This document shows positions 1 through 7,935 of a stretch of 11,051 nucleotides of DNA, one piece after another. Source of the DNA: Sulfurovum sp. (GTDB lineage Bacteria > Campylobacterota > Campylobacteria > Campylobacterales > Sulfurovaceae). The notes beneath the pieces are model-generated. The model made no database searches. It was not told where the DNA came from and saw only the letters and a program-made list of their open reading frames with translations. The position numbers were made by a program, and so were the translations under genes. Location: NCBI GenBank assembly GCA_021159425.1, contig JAGGRU010000181.1, positions 1-11,051 of the forward strand, given 5' to 3'. Every line of letters begins with the position of its first letter. Position 1 is the stretch's first letter.

Positions 1-30
1 ACAATTATTGAGGAAAATATATGTATAAAA

Positions 31-88
31 TGAGAGTTAAAGTATTAAAGTAACTATCCTCCTCATTACTTTTAGTACTTTACCCTCA
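31..88. terminator. Long imperfect hairpin downstream of mltG, possible terminator
   Basis: Bases 31-53 and 66-88 are imperfect reverse complements (about 20 paired positions, two mismatches and two single-base bulges) around a 12-base loop at 54-65. Read on the minus strand, the direction of mltG transcription, the hairpin begins 23 bases after the stop codon and is followed by TTTTATACATA, so it could act as an intrinsic terminator. The stem is AT-rich, which is untypical for a strong terminator. The loop reads GAGGAGG on the minus strand, a perfect Shine-Dalgarno core, but no start codon lies at a useful distance after it. Nothing else is visible in 1-111. Confidence 0.4.
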
Positions 89-111
89 AACATTTAAAGC
101 CAATCTATCTC

Positions 112-1065
112 TTATCTGGCTTTTTTCACATTTTTTCTGTGAGCTCTAAAGCTGTCAGAAAAGTCATGTACCCCGTCTTTGTTCTTCATAAAATAGAGAT
201 ACGTGGTTTTTGCCGGTTTTATGGCAGCTTTAATGGCGGCAATACTCACAGCGCCAATAGGTGAGGGTGGCAAACCTTTGTGCTTGTAAGTATTAAATGC
301 TGACTTATCATTTTTTATTCTCTCGGGAGTCACTTTTACATGTGAGAACTTACCGTAGTTCAACGTTCCATCCATCTGCAAACGCATCTTCTTTTTGAGA
401 CGGTTGTGTATTACGGAAGACACCAGAGGCATTTCTTCATTATTTGCTGCTTCTTTTTGAATAATTGAAGCTGTTATCAATACTTTAAGCCACTGTTTTT
501 TGTCATAATTTCCATAAATTTTTTCTGAAAACTTCTTATATTTCTTTTCTGACTCACGTACAAGAAAGTTCATTAAATGTTTCTCTTTTATGCCATACGG
601 AACATAATAAGTGTCTGCATAGATACCTGCTTCAGGATAAGAAGAGAATTCATGATAATACTTTTTTAGCTTTGCTTGATTTAGTTTCAGCTCTTTGGCA
701 AGAAGCTCAAAAAAGAGTTCGGAAGTTTCACCGGGTATAAGTGTTACTTTCTCTATCATCGCTTTGGATGAGGTAAGTTTATATAAAAAATCAATTCGGT
801 TCAGTTCATTTTTTCCTATATGGATCCAGCCGGTTTGCGGACTGCCCATAAGACGGATAATATAATTGTCTATTATAGAGAGTTCGTAACCTTTTTTAGT
901 CAGCTGTGATATAATAGTACCAATAGAGCCTTGAGGTACAAAGAGTGTTTGTGTCGTTTTGATGGGTATAGTAGTGTAAAAGGCAAAAGAGATGATAAAA
1001 ACAAGTATAATGTTTTCTGCCCATACGCTCCATGTTCTCCATGTTGTTTTACGTGATACACTCAT
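112..1065 (-). CDS. mltG: Endolytic murein transglycosylase MltG (YceG-like)
   Basis: Inner-membrane lytic transglycosylase that cleaves nascent glycan strands within the chain and is thought to set or terminate glycan length. From the chosen start the protein has 317 residues, close to the E. coli length of about 340. Residues 15-35 form one N-terminal membrane anchor and the rest is periplasmic. YceG-family landmarks are clear: EAGIYADTY near 145-153, the catalytic-Glu motif ASIIQKEA (Glu205), HNRLKKKMRLQMDGTLNYG at 220-238, GLPPSPIGAVSIAAIKAA near 264-281, and the C-terminal TYLYFMKNKDGVHDFS block. The start at 1065 is preferred because it directly precedes the anchor and has AGGA at 1077-1080. 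A longer reading back to 1212 adds only residues opposite the divergent gene. No other ATG, GTG or TTG lies between 1065 and the anchor, so overlap with the divergent gene is unavoidable. Confidence 0.93.
   Translation of the reverse strand: MSVSRKTTWRTWSVWAENIILVFIISFAFYTTIPIKTTQTLFVPQGSIGTIISQLTKKGYELSIIDNYIIRLMGSPQTGWIHIGKNELNRIDFLYKLTSSKAMIEKVTLIPGETSELFFELLAKELKLNQAKLKKYYHEFSSYPEAGIYADTYYVPYGIKEKHLMNFLVRESEKKYKKFSEKIYGNYDKKQWLKVLITASIIQKEAANNEEMPLVSSVIHNRLKKKMRLQMDGTLNYGKFSHVKVTPERIKNDKSAFNTYKHKGLPPSPIGAVSIAAIKAAIKPAKTTYLYFMKNKDGVHDFSDSFRAHRKNVKKAR
907..915 (+). promoter_or_regulatory. Candidate extended -10 promoter for the AsmA/YhdP-like gene
   Basis: TGATATAAT is a perfect extended -10 box (TGnTATAAT) 77 bases before the start at 992, preceded by a T-run at about 892-897. 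Campylobacterota sigma-70 promoters typically rely on the -10 box and upstream T-rich stretches rather than a -35 box. It lies inside mltG on the opposite strand. A second TATAAT sits at 861-866. The assignment rests on motif and position only. Confidence 0.4.
978..982 (+). promoter_or_regulatory. Ribosome binding site deciding the 992 start
   Basis: AAAGG, nine bases before ATG 992, is the best ribosome site near the 5' end of the AsmA/YhdP-like gene. The alternative ATG at 1010 has only a weak purine stretch before it. This choice fixes the overlap with mltG at 74 rather than 56 bp. Confidence 0.45.
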
Positions 1066-3643
1066 TTTCTTTCTTGTCCTTTTTGTAGCTCTTTTTATGT
1101 GGCTTAAAGTGGGTATCCATGCGGATAAACTAACTTTAGGCAAGTACGAGATTGACGGATTATACATTAAACTCGATAAAAAACTGACACTTAAAGCCAA
1201 TAATATCGTCATACCTAAAACCAGATCAAAAACATCACTTCAAAACATAGACAGCACTTTTGACACTATCAAATATCTTTTTACTTTTTTCCACTATATA
1301 GAGTTAAAAAAAGTTGATTATAAAAATAATGATTATCAAATTATTTTTGCAGATAATACCCTTTATGTAGGCTCTGATGAGTACGAAATAGCTGGTAATA
1401 TAGAAAGAGTAGGGCAGAGACTTGTTGCAGAAATTCCTATGTTAAAGATTAAAAAAGAGAATATCTATATAGACGGAAAACTTACCTATTTTTTGCAAAA
1501 AGACAGGCTGGAGGTTGACGGTGCATTTGATGCCTACAATATAAAAGGTAATTTCGCAGCATTTAAAGAAGACGAATTGGTCTCTTTTGCAGTTAAGAGT
1601 GATACTTTTTCTGACTTGAAGACACTTATAGATAAAACGGGATTGAGTCCTGTAATTAAAAGTTGGATCGTAGATAAAGTACAGGCAAAAAATTATAAGC
1701 TCAACTCTCTAGTGGGTAAAGGAAATATTGAGAAGGATGGATTTAAAATGGATTTTGATGCCTTAAAAGCTGAAGTTCTTTTTGAAGATGTTCAAATATA
1801 TTATAAGGAAAAATTAGCACCGGTAACAGCAGAGAGTTTTATGCTTAGCTACAAAAAGGGCGGACTCTATTTTGATTTGAAAAAACCAAAATATAAAGAC
1901 AGGGATTTAAATGGAAGTAAAGTTTCTATTGTAGATCTTATAGGTGAAAAACCTACAACACTTGTACTTGACCTGCACATAAAATCTGTCATTGACCCTG
2001 TAGTACATGAAATACTTCAAGCATATGAACTGCATATACCTGTTTCACAAAAAGGAAGTATGGCTAAAGTAGATGTGAAGATAGATATTCCATTAGTAGA
2101 ATCCAGTAAAGAAACTTCCGTATTTGTCAATGTTGACCTGGAAGAAGGCGATGTAACTATTAACAATATAAAACTGCCGGTACTTAAAGGAAATGTACAA
2201 TATGACAAAGGTGTGGTAACACTTAAAAATGTTGATATCAAAGATGAGTGGTATGCAGCCATAGTAAGTGGGAAAGTGTATCTTCAGAACAAAAAAGCTG
2301 ACTTGAAATTAAACGTTGATCGTTTAAGTTTAAGTGCTAAGAAAGAAAAATTCTTCAAACTTCAAAATAAGAAAAATGTAGCTCTTAAGCTCGATTATGC
2401 AGCCTATACCGTTGACATACCAGACCTCAATGTAAAGATTATTAAAAGGGACAAAGAGTATACGATCAAACTAATGAATTTAAAAACAATCAAGCCTTAT
2501 TTGCAGAATATGGAGATTGAAGTGGATGGAGGTCATCTTGACATTATGACAAAAGATTTCAAGACCTATACCTATGAAGGTGTACTGAAACGAAACATCT
2601 GCTTCTTTTATGACAACAATAATGTCTGTCATACCCAAGTACCGGCTAAGGGTAAAGTTTCTAAAAATACCTTTACCTTGCAGGCATTTCAAAATAGATT
2701 ATATGTAGATACTTACAAAGGATTGATAAAAGTAAATCGCCTCAATATTGATTTAAAAGAATTTATTGAGAGTAGAGATAAAAATAAGAAATCTTCTGCT
2801 AAAGGTAAAAAACTCACTATTAGGGGTACAAAAAGTCAATTGAGATATGATAAATACAGACTGGTAACAGATAGTTATACCATTAACGTCTCTGCGAACG
2901 GTAATATAAAAGCCATAGGGAAGTTGAAAGGTGATCAGGTATTACTGACCCAAAAAGGAAAAAATATCAGGGTTGAAGCACTTCGTATCAAAGATCAGCT
3001 TCTTCATCCCCTTATTAATTTTAAAGGTTTGCATAAGGGACGCTATACTTTTAGAGCTTCCGGTGATCCCGATAAGCTTATGCATGGAGAAATCATTATA
3101 GAAGGTGGGGTCATGCGTGACTTTAAAGCCTATAACAATACTTTGGCTTTCATCAATACAATTCCTGCTTTGGCGACACTAAGTAAACCGGGTTATTCAA
3201 ACAAAGGGTTCACTATTAAAAAAGGTATTGCAAAATTCAGAAAAATAGGAGAGCGGATCATTTTTGACATGATCCGTATAGAAGGAATTTCTGCAAATAT
3301 CGTCGGTAAGGGTGAAATAGACTTAAAGAAAAACACTATCAACATGAATATGGCAATACAGACAGCCAGGGAGTTGGGTAAAGTTGTAGGAAGTATCCCT
3401 CTACTTGGATATATTATTATGGGTGAAGATAAGAGTATGACCGTAGGATTGAAGATCACGGGATCCTTGTCTCAACCAAAGGTGCAAACATCCGCGAGCA
3501 AAGAGTTGTTGAAATTGCCATTGGATATTCTTAAAAGAACATTGCAGTCTCCTGCACATATGATTAATAAAGCGACAGAACCTGAGAAAAAATCATTTAT
3601 AGAGATTGAAAAACCTGAAATATTCAATAGAATAGCACCTTAA
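992..3643 (+). CDS. Large AsmA/YhdP-type envelope protein (AsmA-like C-terminal domain)
   Basis: This 883-residue protein has a single N-terminal membrane anchor (about residues 23-39) followed by roughly 840 periplasmic residues of alternating short beta-strand repeats, rich in patterns such as GKVYLQNKKADLKLNVDRL. The C-terminal part (about 640-850) fits the AsmA-like C-terminal domain of YhdP/TamB relatives, including GEIIIEGGVMRDFKAYNNT, GEIDLKKNTINMNMAIQT, and PLLGYIIMGEDKSMTVGLKI before a SLSQPKV stretch. By family, such proteins form hydrophobic grooves bridging the periplasm and are implicated in phospholipid delivery to the outer membrane; the cargo here is unknown. Two cysteines (537 and 546) could form a disulfide. 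ATG at 992 has AAAGG at 978-982, nine bases upstream. ATG at 1010 is the only other start that keeps the anchor but has a poor ribosome site. Either start overlaps mltG head to head. Confidence 0.85.
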   Translation: MIKTSIMFSAHTLHVLHVVLRDTLIFFLVLFVALFMWLKVGIHADKLTLGKYEIDGLYIKLDKKLTLKANNIVIPKTRSKTSLQNIDSTFDTIKYLFTFFHYIELKKVDYKNNDYQIIFADNTLYVGSDEYEIAGNIERVGQRLVAEIPMLKIKKENIYIDGKLTYFLQKDRLEVDGAFDAYNIKGNFAAFKEDELVSFAVKSDTFSDLKTLIDKTGLSPVIKSWIVDKVQAKNYKLNSLVGKGNIEKDGFKMDFDALKAEVLFEDVQIYYKEKLAPVTAESFMLSYKKGGLYFDLKKPKYKDRDLNGSKVSIVDLIGEKPTTLVLDLHIKSVIDPVVHEILQAYELHIPVSQKGSMAKVDVKIDIPLVESSKETSVFVNVDLEEGDVTINNIKLPVLKGNVQYDKGVVTLKNVDIKDEWYAAIVSGKVYLQNKKADLKLNVDRLSLSAKKEKFFKLQNKKNVALKLDYAAYTVDIPDLNVKIIKRDKEYTIKLMNLKTIKPYLQNMEIEVDGGHLDIMTKDFKTYTYEGVLKRNICFFYDNNNVCHTQVPAKGKVSKNTFTLQAFQNRLYVDTYKGLIKVNRLNIDLKEFIESRDKNKKSSAKGKKLTIRGTKSQLRYDKYRLVTDSYTINVSANGNIKAIGKLKGDQVLLTQKGKNIRVEALRIKDQLLHPLINFKGLHKGRYTFRASGDPDKLMHGEIIIEGGVMRDFKAYNNTLAFINTIPALATLSKPGYSNKGFTIKKGIAKFRKIGERIIFDMIRIEGISANIVGKGEIDLKKNTINMNMAIQTARELGKVVGSIPLLGYIIMGEDKSMTVGLKITGSLSQPKVQTSASKELLKLPLDILKRTLQSPAHMINKATEPEKKSFIEIEKPEIFNRIAP
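1077..1080 (-). promoter_or_regulatory. Ribosome binding site of mltG inside the divergent gene
   Basis: On the minus strand AGGA precedes ATG 1065 by 11 bases, slightly long but acceptable. It lies within the segment that encodes the membrane anchor of the plus-strand AsmA/YhdP-like protein, so mltG translation signals are embedded in that coding sequence. Confidence 0.4.
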
Positions 3644-3650
3644 GGAGCTT

Positions 3651-3683
3651 ATTACCTCGCTAAGTAAACACCCAAATTTTTGA
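3651..3683 (+). repeat. Left outer inverted repeat of the palindromic element
   Basis: A 33-base arm starting ATTACCTCGC, matching the reverse complement of 3886-3918 at 31 of 33 positions. The differences are T3657 opposite G3912 (wobble-compatible in RNA) and A3676 opposite C3893. It begins seven bases after the stop codon of the AsmA/YhdP-like gene. Confidence 0.9.
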
Positions 3684-3779
3684 TGCAGTGATTTCGTTCA
3701 TAGACAAGGCAGATTTTTAAAAACCTAGCCATAGTTAAGTTGAGAAAATCTAACGCAGTATATGGGCGAAAGCACTGCA
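3684..3779. repeat. Internal hairpin arm A of the palindromic element
   Basis: TGCAGTGATTTCG (3684-3696) pairs with CGAAAGCACTGCA (3767-3779) at 12 of 13 positions. Allowing two G-U pairs in a plus-strand RNA, the stem continues to 3702/3761, giving 19 positions with one mismatch. A second 7-bp stem, AGATTTT (3711-3717) with AAAATCT (3745-3751), lies within the loop. The arm starts on the base after the outer left repeat. Confidence 0.8.
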
Positions 3780-3788
3780 CCCTTTGGG

Positions 3789-3885
3789 GAGAACGAGAAG
3801 AGGCGACCTGCAAGCAAAAAAATCTTTGAATTAACCAGTTAGTACTACAGACTTTTTCACTCACATCTCACCTCTTCTCGTTCTC
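3789..3885. repeat. Internal hairpin arm B of the palindromic element
   Basis: GAGAACGAGAAGAGG (3789-3803) is the perfect reverse complement of 3871-3885, and pairing continues to 3806/3868 with one mismatch. A weaker inner stem joins 3817-3825 with 3849-3857 (8 of 9). The arm ends on the base before the outer right repeat. Confidence 0.8.
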
Positions 3886-3918
3886 TCAAAAACTTGGGTG
3901 TTTACTTAGCGGGGTAAT
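3886..3918 (-). repeat. Right outer inverted repeat of the palindromic element
   Basis: The 33-base partner of 3651-3683, ending GCGGGGTAAT. It stops six bases short of the stop codon (3925-3927) of the convergent lolC/E-type gene, so the element fills the convergent gap almost exactly. Confidence 0.9.
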
Positions 3919-3924
3919 TATTTC

Positions 3925-5145
3925 TTATTCATTCCTAAGAACAGTCAAAGGATCAGTCTGGGATGCTTTTTTTGCAGGGTAGAGTGCAGAGAGTACGATA
4001 ATAATGGACGTTCCCAATATAATGAGTCCAAAATCGCTCATGGTAAGATCAACAGGAAGTTTAGAGGTTCCATAAACATCTGCCGGCATAGAGATGATGT
4101 CAAATGTAGTGAGAAGCCATATTCCAAATCCTCCAAGCAGCGTTCCTGCTACAATTCCTGCAGAGCCTATGATCAGTCCTAATCTAAAGAAAATAGATTT
4201 TATTTCCGGTTTTGTGGCTCCCAAAGTACGCATAAGAGCTATTTCAGATCTTCTGCTCATTACTGTCATAAGCAAAGATGAAATAATGTTCAGCGAGGCT
4301 ACAAGAATGATGAGTAGTAACACTAAGAACAGTGCTTTTTTCTCCATCTCCATAGCAGCGAAGAAATTACCATTTTGCTCCCACCATCCCTCAACTATCA
4401 CTGTTTCAGGTAAAAGACTTTTGATCTCTTTGATCTCGGACATAGGATCTTCAGTATAAATGTGAAGTCCATCATAAAAACCATCTTTACGGTCAAGTAA
4501 TTTTTCAAATGCTTCCAAAGAAGTGTACATGATCGCTTTGTCATATGCTTTAAGACCAGAATCAAAAACACCATCTATTATAAAACGTTTTTGAAGGGGC
4601 ATAGTTCCAAAACCTATAGCAGTCTGTTCTGAAAAGTAGAGTGTTACTTTCTCTCCTTTAGGTGCATTCATATCGAAAGAGAGAGCATCACCCAATATGA
4701 TTCTGAATTTGCTTTTCAAGTCCCCTCTGGCTTTTTCAAATATGGAATTGATCTTACTCTCTTTGTCAAAATCTACACCATAAAGTAAAGAGCCTTGCAC
4801 AGATCCTTCATTTTTGGTAATGACCTGTGTGGTATAGTATGGAGAAAATTTAAAATGTGGGAACTTCTCTTTGAGTGTTTTTACAAGATCATCATTGACT
4901 GAATTTTCTTCAATTGGAAGTATGGTTAGGGGGTAGTTCATTACAAAAAGCTTTTTTGTGAACTCCTGCTGTGTACCATTCATGATTCCCATAGCGATCA
5001 TTAAAACCATTACCCCCGCAGCAATACCTAAAAAGGCAAGCATGGCAGAGATGAAAATAAAAGGATTCTCTTTGTCGTATTTTAAGTAGTGTTTAATGAT
5101 GTGCCTAACAAAAGTTTTGTTAGGCTTGGAGATGCTTTTGGACAT
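3925..5145 (-). CDS. lolC: LolC/LolE-type lipoprotein-releasing ABC transporter permease
   Basis: Inner-membrane permease of the Lol pathway, which extracts outer-membrane lipoproteins from the inner membrane and hands them to LolA. Its 406 residues match the usual 400-415. Topology is typical: membrane segment 1 at about 29-54, a large periplasmic domain at about 55-268, then segments at about 270-296, 321-348 and 372-392. The cytoplasmic loop SRRSEIALMRTLGA (298-310) is the FtsX/MacB-superfamily contact for the ATPase, and the C-terminus DPLTVLRNE is also typical. The start overlaps the secA stop by one base (TAATG on the minus strand), implying co-transcription and translational coupling. 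Only one permease gene is present and no LolD ATPase is seen in the window, so it may act as a homodimer like LolF-type permeases; that is inference. LolC and LolE cannot be told apart here. Confidence 0.88.
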   Translation of the reverse strand: MSKSISKPNKTFVRHIIKHYLKYDKENPFIFISAMLAFLGIAAGVMVLMIAMGIMNGTQQEFTKKLFVMNYPLTILPIEENSVNDDLVKTLKEKFPHFKFSPYYTTQVITKNEGSVQGSLLYGVDFDKESKINSIFEKARGDLKSKFRIILGDALSFDMNAPKGEKVTLYFSEQTAIGFGTMPLQKRFIIDGVFDSGLKAYDKAIMYTSLEAFEKLLDRKDGFYDGLHIYTEDPMSEIKEIKSLLPETVIVEGWWEQNGNFFAAMEMEKKALFLVLLLIILVASLNIISSLLMTVMSRRSEIALMRTLGATKPEIKSIFFRLGLIIGSAGIVAGTLLGGFGIWLLTTFDIISMPADVYGTSKLPVDLTMSDFGLIILGTSIIIVLSALYPAKKASQTDPLTVLRNE

Positions 5146-7784
5146 TATGCCAATAGACCTTTTTTAGGTCCGCTTTTTCCACAGCAGTTTTTATATTTTT
5201 TGCCGGAACCACAGGGGCAGGGGTCATTTCTTTTTGGTTTCTTCGTTCCGGTAATGGGCTTACTTGCAGAAGAATCTTCAGCGATGACACCTTCTTCAAA
5301 CGATTGATTAAGTTGTGCATCTGCAACATCATTTTCCAACTCTTCTCTGATCTGTTCAACTGCAGCTTCTTCCTCTTCAGGTGAGGTGAAATCAAACTGT
5401 ACAAGTTGCAGTACTTTTACCGCTTCAAATTTAATACGCTGTACAAGGTCGGTAAAGAGTTTATAACTCTCTTGTTTGTACTCTGTAAGTGGATCTTTTT
5501 GATTATAACCTCTAAGCCCGATACCTGTTTTGAGTACATCCATTTCATACAGGTGGTCTCTCCATTGAGGATCAAGTACCTGAAGGTATAAGATACGTTC
5601 TATTTCAGTTCTCTGCTCCGGATCGAGCTGTGACATTTTCTCTTCATAAATGTTTTCCATCATTTCCGTGATCATGCTAATGAGTTCTTCCACCTCTTTT
5701 TCTACAAAGTGCTGGTGATCCACTTCAATATGAAGTTCTTCTTTGATGAGCTCTCCAAGTTTTTCAACATTAAAGTCTTCTTTAGGCATTCCATCATAAA
5801 TTTCACATTCAGCTAAAAGATGTGCAATATACTCAGCACGGTTCTCTTTGATCTTTGCTGCAATGTCAAATTCAGTATCAAGAAGCTGGTTTCTAAAGGC
5901 ATAAATTGCTTTTCTCTGGTGGTTGGCAACATCATCATATTCTAAGATATGCTTTCTTGACTCATAGTGTTGGTTCTCCACTTTTTTCTGTGCTTTTTCA
6001 ACTGATCTTGTCACGATCTTAGAGTCAATGTACTCACCCTCTTCAACACCCAGTTTGTTCATGATGTTTCTGATCTTCTCTCCACCAAAAATACGTAGAA
6101 GATTGTCATCAAGACTTAGGAAGAATTGTGTCTCACCTGCATCACCCTGACGCCCTGAACGACCTCTTAGCTGGTTGTCAATACGACGACTTTCGTGACG
6201 TTCTGTACCAAGTATCATCAATCCGCCAAGGCTTCTTACTTCATCGTCTATTTTAATGTCAACCCCACGACCTGCCATATTTGTTGCAACAGTTACTGCA
6301 CCTTTCTGTCCGGCATCCATGATGATCTCTGCCTCATGTGTATGGTTCTTTGCATTGAGCATGTTGTGAGGGATCTTCTCTTTTTTAAGACGCGCATCGA
6401 TCATTTCTGATTTTTCAATCGAAGCCGTACCAATAAGTACAGGCTGACCTTTGGCATTAAGTTCTTTTACTCTTCTGACAACGGCATCCAGCTTTTCACG
6501 TTCTGTATTATAGATCAGGTCATTCTTATCATCTCTGGCAATGGGTACATTGGTAGGAATAGAGATAACTTCCAGGTTATAGATCTGTGCAAACTCCGAT
6601 GCCTCTGTTTGTGCAGTACCTGTCATACCTGCAAGCTTTTCATACAGTCTAAAGTAGTTCTGGTAAGTAATTTCTGCAAGTGTCTGAGACTCTTCCTGTA
6701 TCTCTACACCTTCTTTGGCTTCAAGTGCCTGGTGCAGTCCTTCAGAGTACCTACGACCCTCACTTAATCTTCCTGTAAATTCATCAACGATTATGATCTC
6801 ATTATTCTGCACAACATAATCAACATCTTTTTCAAAAATATAGTATGCTTTAAGTGCCTGATCCAGGTGGTGTGAGAGTGCTGCATTTTCAAGATTATAG
6901 AGGTTTTCAACTTCAAACAGATCTTGTGCTTTCTGAAGTCCATCTTCAGTCATAACAATGGTTCTGTTCTTTTCATCTACAATGAAGTCTCCGGTAGTCT
7001 GCTCATCTTCACCTGCTTTGGTCTCTAATATTTCTCCACGTTCCATCAGTTTTGCAATACCGTCTGCTCTGGCATAATGGTTATGATCTCTTTGTGTCGG
7101 ACCGGAGATGATCAGAGGTGTTCTTGCTTCATCAATAAGAATGGAATCCACTTCATCCACAATAGCATAGTGATGTTCACGCTGTACTTTCTCTTCTTCA
7201 CGTACTTTCATATTGTCACGAAGGTAGTCAAAACCGTATTCATTGTTCGTTCCATAAGTGATATCTGCTTCATATTGTGCTTTTCTACCCATGTCATCAT
7301 GAATTTCAGCAGTGATACAGCCAACACTGTAGCCCAGGAATTCATAAAGTACACCCATATCTTCTGAGTCTCTTTTTGCAAGGTAATCATTGACCGTAAC
7401 AATGTGTACACCTTTGCCTGTCATCGCATTTAGCACTACAGCAAGCGTTGCAACAAGTGTCTTACCTTCACCAGTCTTCATCTCAGCAATATCACCGTCA
7501 TTGAGTACCATACCACCGACCATTTGTACGTCATAGTGTCTTAGCTCAAGTGTTCTTTTACTGACTTCTCTTGTAATAGCAAAGGACTCGTAAAGTACAT
7601 CATCTAAAGTTCTTGAACCATTTTGTACTGATTCTTTAAGGGAGATAAATGTTGCTTTAAGTTCATCATCACTTAATTTTTCATAATTTGCTTCGAGTAC
7701 ATTGATATTTTTTACTTTTTTGAGGTAGCTTTTAACAATTTTGTCATTTCTTGTGCCAAAGATCTTTAGAACACTTTTTATCAT
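5145..7784 (-). CDS. secA: Protein translocase ATPase SecA
   Basis: ATP-driven motor that pushes presecretory proteins through SecYEG, acting at the cytoplasmic face of the inner membrane. The 879-residue full-length protein carries all landmarks: Walker A MKTGEGKT (102-109) and VNDYLAKRD (131-139), DEAD-type [17 protein letters not shown] (209-225), the preprotein cross-linking region, VDEFTGR (333-339), [11 protein letters not shown] (384-394), GTASIEKSE (452-460), [12 protein letters not shown] (500-511) and the arginine-finger segment [11 protein letters not shown] (538-548). The helical scaffold/wing region includes [16 protein letters not shown] (734-749). It ends with the zinc-binding SecB/ribosome-contact motif [13 protein letters not shown] (856-868) plus a short tail. 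The start has AGG at 7794-7796, nine bases upstream. It leads a minus-strand operon with the Lol permease and is divergent from lolA. No frameshift or missing motif is seen. Confidence 0.98.
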   Translation of the reverse strand: MIKSVLKIFGTRNDKIVKSYLKKVKNINVLEANYEKLSDDELKATFISLKESVQNGSRTLDDVLYESFAITREVSKRTLELRHYDVQMVGGMVLNDGDIAEMKTGEGKTLVATLAVVLNAMTGKGVHIVTVNDYLAKRDSEDMGVLYEFLGYSVGCITAEIHDDMGRKAQYEADITYGTNNEYGFDYLRDNMKVREEEKVQREHHYAIVDEVDSILIDEARTPLIISGPTQRDHNHYARADGIAKLMERGEILETKAGEDEQTTGDFIVDEKNRTIVMTEDGLQKAQDLFEVENLYNLENAALSHHLDQALKAYYIFEKDVDYVVQNNEIIIVDEFTGRLSEGRRYSEGLHQALEAKEGVEIQEESQTLAEITYQNYFRLYEKLAGMTGTAQTEASEFAQIYNLEVISIPTNVPIARDDKNDLIYNTEREKLDAVVRRVKELNAKGQPVLIGTASIEKSEMIDARLKKEKIPHNMLNAKNHTHEAEIIMDAGQKGAVTVATNMAGRGVDIKIDDEVRSLGGLMILGTERHESRRIDNQLRGRSGRQGDAGETQFFLSLDDNLLRIFGGEKIRNIMNKLGVEEGEYIDSKIVTRSVEKAQKKVENQHYESRKHILEYDDVANHQRKAIYAFRNQLLDTEFDIAAKIKENRAEYIAHLLAECEIYDGMPKEDFNVEKLGELIKEELHIEVDHQHFVEKEVEELISMITEMMENIYEEKMSQLDPEQRTEIERILYLQVLDPQWRDHLYEMDVLKTGIGLRGYNQKDPLTEYKQESYKLFTDLVQRIKFEAVKVLQLVQFDFTSPEEEEAAVEQIREELENDVADAQLNQSFEEGVIAEDSSASKPITGTKKPKRNDPCPCGSGKKYKNCCGKSGPKKGLLA

Positions 7785-7935
7785 TTTAATTTGCCTAATA
7801 TATGGTTTTAATTGTGATGATTTTATCTAAAAAGTGATTAATATTTCCTATACACGCTTCTTTCACGATTTTTTGTGATAATAACCTCCTGCCAAGTGAT
7901 ATTTTGGTATATTTTTACGGATAAAAAGGGATAAA
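7785..7935. promoter_or_regulatory. Divergent promoter region between secA and lolA
   Basis: This 151-bp AT-rich gap must hold promoters for both directions. For lolA, TGTGATAAT (7874-7882) is a good extended -10 box, and TATATT (7908-7913) is a second, nearer candidate. The ribosome site AAGGG (7926-7930) lies five bases before the lolA start. For secA the best -10-like stretch on the minus strand is TAGATAAAAT (complement of 7820-7829). No convincing -35 boxes or operator repeats are visible. The hexamers are weak evidence individually; the placement of the region is secure. Confidence 0.45.

Larger units (their letters stand above)
3651..3918. mobile_element. Nested palindromic, MITE-like intergenic element
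   Basis: This 268-bp non-coding element is built entirely of nested inverted repeats. Outer arms 3651-3683 and 3886-3918 are reverse complements at 31 of 33 positions. Directly inside them are two further hairpins: arm A (3684-3779, 96 bp) closed by 3684-3696 with 3767-3779, and arm B (3789-3885, 97 bp) closed by 3789-3806 with 3868-3885. A 9-base CCC-TTT-GGG mini-palindrome (3780-3788) separates the arms. The whole would fold as a cruciform or four-way junction. The trinucleotide TTA flanks 3652-3917 on both sides (3649-3651, 3918-3920), a possible target-site duplication. No transposase is encoded; an open stretch across it on the minus strand (to 3864) has no coding character. It resembles MITE- or ERIC-class intergenic repeats. 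Mobility and copy number cannot be seen from one copy. Confidence 0.6.

Noticed and set aside
21..53. A 10-codon micro-ORF (MYKMRVKVLK) with AGGA upstream.
   Set aside because: Very short, overlaps the left hairpin arm, and has no downstream gene that it could lead or attenuate.
1066..1212. A longer N-terminus for mltG starting at 1212.
   Set aside because: It adds 49 residues with no family resemblance, lies fully opposite the well-supported AsmA/YhdP-like gene, and would place a second hydrophobic stretch before the true anchor.
3652..3864. A 70-residue minus-strand reading frame covering most of the palindromic element.
   Set aside because: The DNA is explained by nested inverted repeats, the frame has no ribosome site and no domain character, and its 3' end is the inverted repeat itself.
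4094..4459. A 121-residue plus-strand frame across the Lol permease gene.
   Set aside because: Antisense shadow of a conserved membrane protein, without a ribosome site or recognisable domain.
5120..5404. A 94-residue minus-strand frame at the secA 3' end.
   Set aside because: It is an out-of-frame reading of secA; the secA frame itself runs intact to its zinc-binding C-terminus.
7077..7367. Plus-strand frame inside secA with hydrophobic stretches.
   Set aside because: Hydrophobicity comes from the complement of charged secA codons; secA motifs on the other strand are intact here.
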